DNA of 64,000 nucleotides from Alisma plantago-aquatica (lineage: Eukaryota; Streptophyta; Magnoliopsida; Alismatales; Alismataceae), in NCBI GenBank assembly GCA_963693085.1, contig OY856411.1, positions 71,344,001 through 71,408,000 on the forward strand, read 5' to 3'. Of the stretch, positions 49,568-60,633 are shown piece by piece. The notes under the pieces are model-generated. The model was given only the letters and a program-made list of their open reading frames with translations, made no database searches and had not been told where the DNA came from. Each line of letters opens with the position of its first letter. Within the stretch, counting starts at the first letter, position 1. A program made the position numbers and the translations under genes.

Positions 49568-51076
49568 ACCAATGGTGTTGTCCGGCCCAGTGGATGCCAA
49601 GGAACCTCACACCCGACTCGCTTCCCCCTAGGACCACGTGACGTTAATCCAAGCTCCAAGGGGGCCAAATTCAACGGTTGAGCTTAATCACAATAGGTAA
49701 ATCAATTTTGATTCTCAGAAAAATAATTAGATCTTTCTAAATTCTTAGTAAATAGCTTCCTAGGCCAGTAAATCCCCACAAAATATCCTCAAACTCAGAA
49801 AAATGTCCCCTTTCTTACTAAATCCCTAAATCAGGCTTTTGAATAACATTATATGGTTGTTTCAAATATAGATGATAATGCTCCATTATAGGGTTAGTTA
49901 ACCTCAAATAATTAGAACATGATGGACATAAAATCTGAACAAAATATACTTGAACCCTAATATCATGTGCAAACTAAATATGAATTCTAATTTGACTATT
50001 ATGTATAAATAATAGGTCATTTCTCATTAAAACCCAATTCCATGTTTGTAGCCTCATTTTAATTCTAGAAAATAGACCCATCATCAGAAAATTACGAAAA
50101 TTGAACCTGACCCTAATTATGACCTTATGATCAGTAGAAAAATATAAGAGACAAGTTTAGGTCACTTTGAACCTAGGTTTGAACTAAACCTAATATGGAC
50201 CTAAAACACCATTATTAATGGTGAACCTTGTAATAATGATGATTAATTGCTATCACTCAAGTGATGACAAGATATGTACATGATCAAGGATAAATGAGAA
50301 TATCTAAACTCAGGTATGTGGACATAAGTATAAGACTAGTTTTTGTTGGATGATATAATTATGAGTAATTGCTTGCATGTAGTTGTATAATCTTGTTGGA
50401 TGTATATCTATACATATTATCACTTTTCCGCCTTAAAAACTAAGAACACTAAGGAAAGAAAATGGTACGTAGTTACTGATGATTCATTAATCTCCCTATT
50501 AGAGAGGGAAATTATTAATGTTGACTATCACCTCCCTAATGGTACAAGGTACGTAGTGATACCCCTAATGGTACAAGGTACGCGAGGATAGGGCCCAAAA
50601 ATATAAGTGTTGATTGTCCTACGTCCACCATAGTAATACATGTCTTAAATAATGTTTTCTTTTCCTTTCTTCTTTTTTAGGTATTTTAATAATGCCAGCA
50701 TAGTATAGTATATTTCAACAATGTACCAACTTTATGTTGATTTGTTGTTTCACGTATTTTTTTGGTTCAGAGCTAGCATGGAATAAAAGAACAAGATATG
50801 AGCAAGTTGTACATGTTGTACCTATTGTATAGATGTTGGTTATCATACATGTTCAGACATATGTAAAATATCCTTCTAATGCATAATTGTAACTCATGTT
50901 GTAGTAGGTCATTTTGCAACATATTTACATGTTTATTGTTGAGAAATGTTATGGATGTATGTTCATGTATGTGTATTATGCTTCCGCATTGCTTTTTGTA
51001 ACAATTTGCTTACATTTTCAGATTTGTACTCTCTGACCTTCTGAGTCTCGAGATGCCAAAATCTAGGGATGTTACA
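49568..51076 (+). mobile_element. LTR E, right part
   Basis: Resumes LTR E after the transposon and ends CCAAAATCTAGGGATGTTACA (shown as its last 21 positions; core CTAGGGATGTTACA). This is the inverted counterpart of the LTR start TGATATCC-TAGATTTTG at 37841, as gypsy LTR ends are. A weak PBS-like GGACCACAGAGCC follows at 51085-51097. The total LTR without the transposon is about 2.77 kb. No gene. Confidence 0.5.
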
Positions 51077-51460
51077 TATATATAGGACCACAGAGCCTTG
51101 CCTCCAAAACAGGCATGGCACATGGCCTCTGAAGTTCACAAAAATCCCGATAGATGGTCCTTGTATTTTGAAATCTTGGGATACCATCCTTGTGCCTGGT
51201 GGGATAGGTTAGTAGAGAAGTGGTTGTGGGTGTTTCTTTGGTTCTTAGAGAAACACCAGGATGACAAAACCCCACCTCCTACCATTGTCTACAGTTGTCC
51301 CATGACATGTTACTTGAGGAGTCCAAAAACCTCTATAGTACCCCGCTAGCCAAAGTCCTTCCTCACTTTCAGTCCAAGGAGTAAGGATTGTCTCCAGATT
51401 CAGCTAGAAGTGCCAAAACTCCCACGAGGCATGTGAAGATCTACAAGGGCACCCTGTTAC
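51077..51460. other. Unassigned DNA left of the copia insertion
   Basis: An 83-codon plus-strand frame (51098-51349) contains HPCAWWDRLVEKWLWVFLWF, tryptophan-rich and without a family I recognise. The same DNA continues after the copia element at 60634. It may be interior of the LTR E element or an older repeat. Confidence 0.3.
51456..51460. repeat. Target-site duplication GTTAC (left) of the copia element
   Basis: GTTAC precedes the 5' LTR; the same five bases follow the 3' LTR at 60629-60633. Confidence 0.88.
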
Positions 51461-53659
51461 TTTTGGTATGTATGCCCATAGAGCAAGTCATATGATGATT
51501 GTAATGGGATACTTTGTAAATGATTTGAATAATAATAAAGGCAGTTTCCTATCTATATGTTTAAACTGTTTCTGAGATGATAGTGTAACATGATAGATGT
51601 CTAAAGAATGATTTTACTCAATGATGTATGTTTTTAGGTTAAGGACCTAAACGATGAGATCATACGGATGTTAAGAGTATACATTCTTGTTTAGTCCCTA
51701 GTCAGTTGTTATTGTGGAAATAACCATAGACATCAATAACACTGAAGACTAGATTGTATGTTATTTGATGACAAAATCTCATTAGTCATGATATAGTGAT
51801 ATCAAACCAAGCACATAGGTACTTGTTAGAGAACAAGGTACCGGATAGACCCACCGTGAGAGTGACACATGGAACCATGACTTGGTAATCACAGTCATCT
51901 CTCACAGTGATGGTGGTGAGTGTGATTCTTAGACCTAAAATCACTACACCCAACACATGTCATTGGGTACACTTTGACATCATCAAACGCAGTCCTGAAA
52001 CATGGGTTGTTATAAAGGTGATGATTGGGTGGCTTTGACACATGGGGCTTTTGAGGGGTGAGTGATAGATATGGGATTTGTCCCTCCTGAGGGAGTTTGA
52101 TGTCCATGGCCACTTGATGAGTAAGATTGAGAAAGGCATGCGCATGCACGTGTGAATCAATATGTGATATTGATGTCTCACAGATCTCACCCAATCTACT
52201 TTGAGATCAAGGAAATGAATGAACATTGACAAGATGATTGTTCCATGCCTCGAGTTCATTCAGGATATTAATGACAAAGGAATTATACATTCACTATAAC
52301 ACCATTCACGGTTTGTAGGATTGAAAGTTGTTCTCTAACTTTCTATTTCACTTGGGTAGCACTGATGTGTGACTAGGCACCGCTCTTTGCTTGTGAAGTC
52401 ATAAGTGTTATGGACTTTCACTGCCAACGTGAAATGGACCTGCAGGGTCACACACATAGGATTTAACCTGGAATAGGAGTTTGTCCACAAACAATGTTTA
52501 GATTGATTACTAAAGGAGTTTAGTAGTTCAATTAAACACTCAATCAATTGATAGCTCAGTATCATAGTGTTCAAGGTGTTGGACTGATTGATTAGAGTAT
52601 CAGATTGATTGAAACTGCAATTGACTGATTCTGCACAATCTGCACTCCCAATCGATCGGCTCATGTGATGAACCGATCGGCTGAGCTTGGTGAACCGATC
52701 GGCTCAACTGGTGAGTCGATTGGCTCATGGACAGGGTGAATCGATCGGTTCAAGTGTTGAAACGATCGGTTCAACTGGTCCAACCGAGCAAGTTGGGAAA
52801 GTAAGATTGGGGAGAAATTTCTTGCCCAATTTGATTGGAACAAGGATTGAAGTCAATCGGGAACTGATCAGGACCACGAATCGATTGGTTCAGAAGTGAA
52901 CCGACCATTTCATGGGTCCCAACCGATCGGTTGAGGTGTCAACCGATCGTCTCATACCCCCAACTGACCATTTCAGTTGTGAAACCATCAGTTCAGGTTA
53001 CGCAGTTGGTTGTTTTTGTGGAAAAATTTGAACCCTTCTACTCCTGCTTTAGTCCTGCATTGCCCGGGATAGAGAACCCTGTCCCATGACCCTCCTATAT
53101 ATAGGGGTATTGGGGGCTACTCAAAGTACAACTCAGTGCAACCAGTTGCTCTGTAAAGTTGTCATTCTCTCTGGTTTTGGTAACCGAGAGAGCCTGAGCA
53201 AGTGATACCCGATAAGGGAGGCACAACAAGGGAAAGACAACTACAGAAAGTGACTGGTGGTAGGAGAGTGTGTCGGCAACTAGTACGCCGACAGGAGGGT
53301 GCGACTCATTCTGATTCCTTATGGGACAAGGAGATCGGAGTTCCAGGCAGTCCGTGTGGACGACTGTAGAGGCGGGAGACCACTGTCGCTCGGAGGACAA
53401 CTGTCAATCCCGACCGTCCCGGTGAGACCAGGAGTCGTCAGTTTTGGTGCGACCAGGAGCTGCACAGACACCGTCCAAGACCGGAGGTGAAGACCGCACA
53501 AGGCGTGAGGTACTATCACCGAGCAAGCCTTGGGACAAGGTATGCATCCACAAACCATCTTTCCTATTGTATAGACGTTGACGCGATTCCTTTTGTTCTG
53601 GGTTTTGGGGAGAAATTTGTTTGTTTCTGCTGCTTCTCTGCCTCCCGTAAAACCCAACA
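51461..53659 (+). mobile_element. 5' LTR of the copia element
   Basis: 2,199 bases. It contains a cluster of ACCGATCGG(T/C) palindromes (52645-52990), a TATATATA box at 53096-53103 and a GC-richer transcribed part down to the CCCAACA end. ORFs in it are non-coding shadows repeated in the 3' LTR. Confidence 0.92.
53096..53103 (+). promoter_or_regulatory. TATA box of the copia 5' LTR
   Basis: TATATATA in CCTCCTATATATAGGGG, conserved in the 3' LTR at 60065-60072, about 560 bases before the LTR end. Probable promoter for the genomic transcript. Confidence 0.65.
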
Positions 53660-53660
53660 A

Positions 53661-53673
53661 TGGTATCAGAGCC
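53661..53673 (+). promoter_or_regulatory. Primer binding site of the copia element
   Basis: TGGTATCAGAGCC, complement of tRNA-iMet, one base after the LTR end. Confidence 0.92.
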
Positions 53674-55047
53674 ACGTCAACCGCTCTATATTTTAGGATT
53701 ATTGATATGATCGATTTTGGTTTGTCGCCTTTATTTATTGCATACGATGCGAATAAAATTGGCTTTATGCATGTCCAATCCACAAATCCAGTATATACAT
53801 ATATGATATGTAATATTAATGAACTTGATACGTGTCGCCCTTAAACGAGTTTTGTGGTGGGTGTGTAGCATGGTTATGGCCTATAAACCATATATTTGTG
53901 TGTGGTTGTATGTGGTTGCTTGCATCTCGGTCTGCGCACCGATTCCCTTTCTCCTATTCCTGATGTAACTTGAAATAATTCGAGACTTCTTTCCTACCTT
54001 TGTTCCACCCAAATGTAACTCGGGGTTTCACAATTCAATTGTAAATATGATAGATTTTATTTCCTGTTATGTCAAAGAATGGCGGACGACCTGACGATGA
54101 CTGAGACGATCGGTTCAAGGCATGAACTGATCGGTTGACGTTCCAGATGACCGGTTCGAGTAGCGAGACGAGTGGGTGGCGATCTGAGGAGATGCACGAC
54201 GACTGGTGAACCGATCGGCTGGAGGGGCCAGTCGATCGGCTGGTGGCACCCGAACAACCAACTTGATGGCGAGCCGATCAGTCATGGAGATGAGCTGATC
54301 AAACCCAGAAAGGCAAGGACAGATTTCATCTTGTACAGGATGCATGTGATGTAGACCTAGATGACCGTGATTCCTCTTGGCTTGAGGAATCACAATAGGA
54401 TGGCCATAATCATTGCTTTTATCATGTCACATGTTTTTCTGTGGGATATAACATGTATATGATACGTACTATATATTGTGGTGATTGGATATGTATATGT
54501 ATATAAAAACCAAATCCCTCATTAAATATTAAAGTTTTAGATGCCTTCCAAATGCGACACACATGAAAAGCTTGATCGATCAAGTGTGGGCACGCCCTAG
54601 CGTGGTGCATCGTCTATCTCGTGGAAGCGTGAAGGATGAACATGTGGGTCTGCCCTAGTAGGGTGCATATTCATCATGTTGGCTTTGGGTCGGACTTAAC
54701 AAGGTGACCTAGATAGGATCTAGCACCTTGAGGCATGGAGATGATCATGGCAAGGAGTTGCATGTGACATCTTTCAAGAGTTGCATATGATGCAATTGGC
54801 AAGAGTTGCCTACCTGGGAGATCTGAGTTGTGGGTGACAACCCTAGCTAGTCCATGGCGCAGAGGATTTCAGGATCTTGACCCACTAGAAGATTGTACGC
54901 TGCAATCTTCCAAATTGATGGTGAGGGCCGTCAATTTGAGTCAAAATAGTGGGAGCGGTAATTAATTAAAGGCCTAATTAACTATCGTCAAATTTTATTC
55001 AAATCAAATTAAAAGGAGTTTTGACAAATGCAATTTTCTCTTGTAGA
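53674..55047 (+). other. Copia leader with palindrome cluster; no gene
   Basis: 1.4 kb between the primer site and the gag start remnant. 54105-54300 carries another set of (A)CCGATCGG(C/T) palindromes like the ones in the LTR. The rest is AT-rich and non-coding. Confidence 0.6.
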
Positions 55048-55299
55048 ATGGCAAATGAATCATCTTTTAAAATGGGCAAATTAATTGAGAACAAATTCCA
55101 TAACTAGTTGAGGACTGTGAGAAGTGTTCTGCACAATCCAGATATACCAGGAGCCTTTGAATCCACTCCATGTACGCTTAATGCGTTAGTGAAGAAGAAA
55201 GAAAGTTCATTGATAGAGATCAATGAAATGAAAGGTAAGGGAGAGAAGGGTTCTCTCGCCAAACCAATTTCTTCTACATGGAGAGGATGGAAGGAATGA
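55048..55299 (+). pseudogene. Gag remnant of the copia element
   Basis: A short frame starting MANESSFKMGKLIENKF meets a TAG at 55105-55107 and continues in the same frame as LRTVRSVLHNPDIPGAFE to a stop near 55299. The position before protease, and the start wording, suggest what is left of gag after a large internal deletion. The nucleocapsid zinc knuckle is absent. Weak call. Confidence 0.4.
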
Positions 55300-55344
55300 T
55301 GGAAGAAGAAGTCAGAGATAGAGATCTCTACTTCTGGTATATAC

Positions 55345-56175
55345 ATGATAGAGATTAGCTTTACTACTTCTTCGTCATGGGTACTTGATACCGGATGCGG
55401 ATCTCACATTTGTTCAAATGTGAAGGATTTTAAGAGAAGTAGGCCTTTGGGGAAAGGCGAGGTTGAACTATGTGTTTCCAATGGGGCAAGAGTTGCCGCT
55501 AGTGCCGTAGGAACCTATGAGTTAACTCTACCTAGTGGGCTAATAATAGAGTTAAAGAACTGCTATTATGTACCTGCCATAAATAGGAATATCATTTCCG
55601 TCTCTTGTTTAGACAAGGATGGATTTGAATTTCTTATTAAGAATGGAAATTGTTCCATTTCTAAAGATGGGATCTTTTATGACAGTGCCCCAATGTCTTA
55701 TGGTCTATACTTGATAGATTTGGAGATAAGTGTATACAATGTAAACACCAAAAAGCAAAAACTCAACGACTCAAACAAAACATATCTTTGGCATTGTCGT
55801 CTAGGGCACATAAATGAGAAGCGCATTTCTAGACTCCATAAAGATGGTTATCTAGACTCTTTTGATTATGAATCAATAGAGACATGTGAATCTTGTTTAT
55901 TGGGCAAGATGACCAAGACTCCCTTTTCAGGTAAAGGTGAGAGAGCTAGTGATCTATTAGGACTCATACATACTGATGTATGTGGGCCTTTTAGAACTAA
56001 TGCCAGAAATGGGTGTCAGTACTTCATTACCTTCACTGATGATTTCAGTAGGTATGGCTATGTGTACCTGATGAAGCATAAGTCAAAAACCCTAGAAAGG
56101 TTCAAGGATTTCATGAATGAAGTAAAGAACCAACTTGGTAAAAGTTTCGATCCGATCGAGGTGGAGAATACTTAA
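55345..56175 (+). pseudogene. Copia pol, part 1: protease and integrase N-terminal half
   Basis: 276-codon frame with protease DTGCGSHIC (about 15-23), the GAG-pre-integrase zinc motif (H and H in LWHCRLGH, then CESC) and the first part of the integrase core with HTDVCGPF and FTDDFSRYGYVY. A one- or two-base frameshift near 56150 moves the conserved integrase sequence into another frame, and this frame ends at a TAA at 56175. Any ATG here is internal to the original polyprotein; no separate start is implied. Confidence 0.85.
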
Positions 56176-56195
56176 GCCAGGAGTTTGAGGACCTT

Positions 56196-56813
56196 ATGCG
56201 AGCCTGTGGTATTGTATCACAATGGACTCCACCTGGAACACCACAGTATAATGATGTGTCTGAAAGAAGGAATCGCACATTGTTGGATATGGTGCGATCA
56301 ATGATGAGTTTTGCTGATCTTTCAATTTCCTTTTGGGGTCATGCTCTTGAAACTACAACGTTTACACTTAACCGTGTACCATCTAAATCGGTTCAAAAGA
56401 CACCATATGAGATATGGTACGAGAAGCGTCCCGATTTGTCTTTTCTGAAGATTTGGGGTTGTGAGGCTTACGTTAGGAAAATGTTTCCTGATAAGCTTGG
56501 ACCCAAATCCGATAAATGTTATTTTATTGGATACCCCAAGGAAACGAGGGGATATTATCTATACCACCCTACTGACAACAAAGTGTTTGTTGCCAGGACA
56601 GCTGTGTTCCTAGAGAAGGAATTTATTTTCAAAGGAAGCAGTGGGAGGAAAATAGAGCTTGAAGAGGTTCAAGCCCAACAAGAAAACATTGAACCAGTAG
56701 ATGTACGAGAGGAATATGGAGATTCACAAGGTGTTGTGGGATCTCATTCTGCTCTGGTAACACAAGGACCTCGTAGATCTAGTAGGACCCGCCTTGAACC
56801 TGAGAGGTTTTGA
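56196..56813 (+). pseudogene. Copia pol, part 2: integrase C-terminal half
   Basis: 205-codon frame carrying the integrase end of the catalytic core (TPPGTPQYNDVSERRNRTL, including the catalytic Glu region), the SFWGHALETTTFTLNRVPSK block and the KIWGCEAYVRK region. It closes at a TGA (56811-56813) just before the reverse transcriptase, with the next frame continuing immediately, so that stop is probably a single-base change. Confidence 0.85.
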
Positions 56814-56819
56814 TACCTT

Positions 56820-57903
56820 GTGACTCAGGAAGGTGGTGAGTTGATTATAGATGATGATCCAACTACCTACGTAGAGGCTATGGAGGGACCAGATTCTGAG
56901 AAATGGCTTGAAACCATGAGATCCGAGATGGAATCCATGTACTCCAACAAAGTATGGACTTTGGTGGAACCACCCGAAGGGGTAAAACCCATAGGGTGCA
57001 AGTGGGTCTTTAAGAAAAAGACCGACATGGATGACAATGTGCAAACTTATAAAGGCAGATTGGTTGCGAAGGGATTTCGACAAGTTCAAGGTGTTGACTA
57101 TGACGAAAGCTTTTCTCCAGTTGCCATGATTAAGTCCATCAGGATCATGCTTGCTATTGCAGCTTATTATGACTATGAGATTTGGCAGATGGATGTTAAA
57201 AACCGCATTCCTTAACGGGAATATAAATGAGGATGTGTACATGACACAGCCTGAAGGTTTTGTAGATCCAAAGAATGCCAATAAAGTCTGTAAGCTGCAA
57301 AGGTCAATCTATGGATTGAAGCAAGCATCTCGGAGTTGGAATCTTCGATTTGATGAGGAAGTCAAAGTGTTTGGCTTTATTCAAAATGAAGATGAATCTT
57401 GTGTGTACAAGAAGGTTAGTGGGAGCTCAACTACATTCCTCATATTGTATGTGGATGACATACTATTGATGGGGAATGATGTCTTAGCCTTAGAAAAGGT
57501 AAAGACTTGGCTTGGGAATACTTTCTCAATGAAGGACTTAGGAGAAGCATCCTACATTCTAGGAATTAAGATCTATAGAGATAGATCTAGAAGGCTTCTC
57601 AGACTAAGTCAGAGCACGTACATTGACAAAGTGCTGAAGCAGTTCAGCATGGAGAACTCAAAGAGAGGCAACATCCCCATGCTACATGGAGTCACCATAT
57701 CTAGAGCTCAATGTCCCCAATCTTGTGAAGAGAGGGAGCGTATGAATGGGATCCCATATGCATCAGCCATTAGATCAATCATGTACGCTATGTTGTGCAC
57801 ACGCCCAGATGTCTTGTATGCTATCAGCATGACGAGCAGGTACCAGTCAGATCCCGGGGATGCTCACTGGACAGCCGTAAAGAACATCCTCAAGTACTTG
57901 TGA
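56820..57903 (+). pseudogene. Copia pol, part 3: reverse transcriptase
   Basis: Two overlapping frames (56820-57215 and 57151-57903). The first has CKWVFKKKTD and RLVAKGF; a one-base shift in an A-run near 57203 (around the MDVK motif) transfers the reading to the second, which holds AFLNG, GLKQASRSWN and the catalytic LYVDDILL, down to TRPDVLYAI. A TGA at 57901-57903 interrupts the end. The catalytic YVDD is intact. Confidence 0.88.
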
Positions 57904-58041
57904 AGGACTAAGGATCAGTTTCTTATTTACGGCGGCGAGGAAGAGCTGGTTGTAAAGGGTTACACCGATGCAAGCTTCTAAACCGATAAAGATGATTACA
58001 GATCACAGTCAGGATTTGTATTTTGCCTTAATAATGGAGTT

Positions 58042-58437
58042 GTGAGCTGGAAGAGTTCCAAACAAGAAACAGTTGTCGATTCTACTACAGAGGCCGAGTA
58101 TATTGCTGCTTCACATGCAGCAAAGGAGGTTGTGTGGATCAGGAAGTTCATTTCTGAACTTGGTGTAGTTCCTAGTAGCTGTTATGCAATTGAGCTTTAT
58201 TGTGAAAATAATGGAGCTATTGCACAAGCTAAGGAACCCAGATCACATCAGCGGTCCAAGCACATACTGTGGCACTTCCATCTCATACGAGAGATCATAC
58301 AGCGAGGAGATGTGAAGATTTGCAAAGTACCAACTGAAGACAACATAGTTGATCCACTGACGAAGGCCCTTTCTCAACAGAAGCATGATGATCATGCTAG
58401 GTCACAAGGACTGAGGTTCCTTGGTGACTGGCTCTAA
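58042..58437 (+). pseudogene. Copia pol, part 4: RNase H
   Basis: The domain really begins near 57960 (GYTDASF, directly followed by an in-frame TAA) and continues through SWKSSKQETVVDSTTEAEY and AAKEVVWIRKF to the natural stop at 58437. The motif that is usually CDN(S/N)GAI reads CENNGAI, a D-to-E change at a position normally catalytic. It ends 15 bases before the 3' LTR. Confidence 0.85.
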
Positions 58438-58439
58438 GT

Positions 58440-58452
58440 GCAAGTGGGAGTC
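58440..58452 (+). promoter_or_regulatory. Polypurine tract of the copia element
   Basis: GCAAGTGGGAGTC directly before the 3' LTR start TGTTGG; the AAGTGGGAG core is standard for plant copia elements. Confidence 0.85.
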
Positions 58453-60628
58453 TGTTGGTATGTATGCCCATAGAGCAAGTCATATGATGATTGTAATGGG
58501 ATACTTTGTAAATGATTTGAATAATAATAAAGGCAATTTCCGATCTATATGTTTAAACTATTTCTGAGATGATAGTGTAACATGATAGATGTCTAAAGAA
58601 TGATTTTACTCAATGACGTATACTTTTAGGTTAAGGACCTAAACGATGAGATCATACGGATGTTAAGAGTATACATTCTTGTTTAGTCCCTAGTCGGTTG
58701 TTATTGTGGAAATAACCATAGACATCAATAACACTGAAGACTAGATTGTGTGTTGGTTGATGATAGAATCTCATTAGTCATGATATAGTGATATCAAACC
58801 AAGCACATAGGTACTTGTTAGAGAACAAGGTAACGGACAGACCCACCGTGAGAGCGACACATGGAACCATGACTTGGTAATCACAGTCAGCTCTCATAGG
58901 GATGGTGGTGAGTGTGATTCTTAGACTTGAAATCACTACACTCAACACATGTCATTGGGTACACTTTGAAATCATCAAACGCAGTCCTGAAACATGGGTT
59001 GTTATAAAGGTGATGATTGGGTGGCTTTGACACATGGGGCTTTTGAGGTGAGTGATAGATATGGGATTTGTCCCTTCTGAGGGAGTTTGATGTCCTTGGC
59101 CACTTGATGAGTAGGATTGAGAAAGGCATGCGCATGCACGTGTGAATCAATATGTGATATTGATGTCTCACACATCTCACCCAGTCTGCTCTGAGATCAA
59201 GGAAATGAATGAACATTGACAGGATGATTGTTCCATGCCTCGAGTTCATTCAGGATATCAGTGATAAAGAAATTATACATTCACTATAACACCATTCACA
59301 GATTGTAGGATTGAAAGTTGTTCTCCAACTTTCTATTTCACTTGGGTAGCACTGATGTGTGACTAGGCACCGCTCTTTGCTTGTGAAGTCATAAGTGTTA
59401 TGGACTTTAACTGCCAATGTGAAATAGACATGCAGGGTCACACACATAGGATTTAACCTGGAATAGGATTTTGTCCACAAACAATGTTTAGATTGATTAC
59501 TAAAGGAGTTTAGTAGTTCAATTAAACACTCAATGAATTGATAGCTCAATATCATAGTGTTCAAGGTGTTGGACTGATTGATTAGAGTATCGGATTGATT
59601 GAAACTGCAATTGACTGATTCTGCACAATCTGCACTCCCAACCGATCGGCTCATGTGATGAATCGATCGGATGATCTTGGTGAACCGATCGGCTCATGGA
59701 CAGGGTGAAACAATCGGTTCAAGTGTTGAAACGATCGGTTCAACTGGTCCAACTGAGCAAGTTGGGAAAGTAAGATTGGTGAGAAATTTCTTGCCCAATT
59801 TGATTGGAACAAGGATTGAAGTCAATCGGGAACTAATCAGGACCACGAACCGACCAGTTCAGAAGTGAACCGATCGTTTCATGGGTCCCAACCGATCGGT
59901 TGAGGTGTCAACCGATCGGCTCAGACCCCCAACCGACCGTTTCAGTTGTGAAATGATCGGTTCAGGTTACGCAGTTGGTTGTTTTTGTGGAAAATTTCAA
60001 ACCCTTCTACTCTTGCTTTAGTCCCGCATTGCCCGGGATAGAGAACCCTGTTCCATGACCCTCCTATATATAGGGGTATTGGGGGCTTCTCAAAGTACAA
60101 CTCAGTGCAACCAGTTGCTCTGTAAAGTTGTCATTCTCTCTGGTTTTGGTAACCGAGAGAGCCCAAGCATGTGCTACCCGATAAGGGAGGCACAACAAGG
60201 GAAAGACAACTGCAGAAAGAGACTGGTGGCAGGAGAGTGTGTCAGAGACTAGTACGCCGACAGGAGGGTGCGACTCCTTCTGATTCCTTGTGGGACAAGG
60301 AGATCAGAGTTCCAGGCAGTCCATGTGGACGACTGTAGAGGCGGGAGACCTCTATCGCTCAGAGGACAACTGTCAATCCCGACAGTCCCGGTGAGACCAG
60401 GAGTCGTCAGTCCCGGTGCGACCAGGAGCTGCACAGACACCGTCCAAGACCAGAGGTGAAGACCGCGCAAGGCGTGAGGTACTATCACCGAGCAAGCCTC
60501 GAGACAAGGTATGCATCCACAAACCATCTTTCCTATTGTATAGACGTTGATGCGATTCCTTTTGTTCTGGGTTTTGGGGAGAATTTTTTTTGTTTCCGCT
60601 GCTTCTCTGCCTCCCGTAAAACCCAACA
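58453..60628 (+). mobile_element. 3' LTR of the copia element
   Basis: 2,176 bases, direct repeat of 51461-53659 with substitutions at several percent of sites and small indels, including one fewer ~20-base palindrome unit near 59690. The TATA box copy is at 60065-60072 and a palindrome cluster lies at 59640-59965. Confidence 0.92.
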
Positions 60629-60633
60629 GTTAC
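60629..60633. repeat. Target-site duplication GTTAC (right) of the copia element
   Basis: Follows the LTR end CCCAACA and matches 51456-51460. Confidence 0.88.

Larger units (their letters stand above)
51461..60628 (+). mobile_element. Complete Ty1/copia retrotransposon, coding broken
   Basis: Direct LTRs of about 2.2 kb (51461-53659 and 58453-60628), ends TGTTGG...CCAACA (the first G of the left copy is mutated to T), target duplication GTTAC, primer site TGGTATCAGAGCC after the 5' LTR and a GTGGGAGTC polypurine tract before the 3' LTR. Pol order is protease, integrase, reverse transcriptase, RNase H, the copia order. The integrase wording (RLGHINEKRISRLHKDG, CESCLLGKMTKTPF) is close to plant Tork/Angela-like lineages by my recollection. 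Gag is essentially missing and pol has several breaks. Confidence 0.93.

Noticed and set aside
48823..49637. Two long minus-strand frames near the right Harbinger end (181 and 172 codons)
   Set aside because: GC-rich, proline/serine-rich composition; the frames overlap each other, and the outer one crosses the transposon end, so it cannot be a gene of the element.
53319..53783. 154-codon minus-strand ORF at the copia LTR end
   Set aside because: Runs antisense through the LTR, primer site and leader; a shadow frame repeated in part in the 3' LTR.
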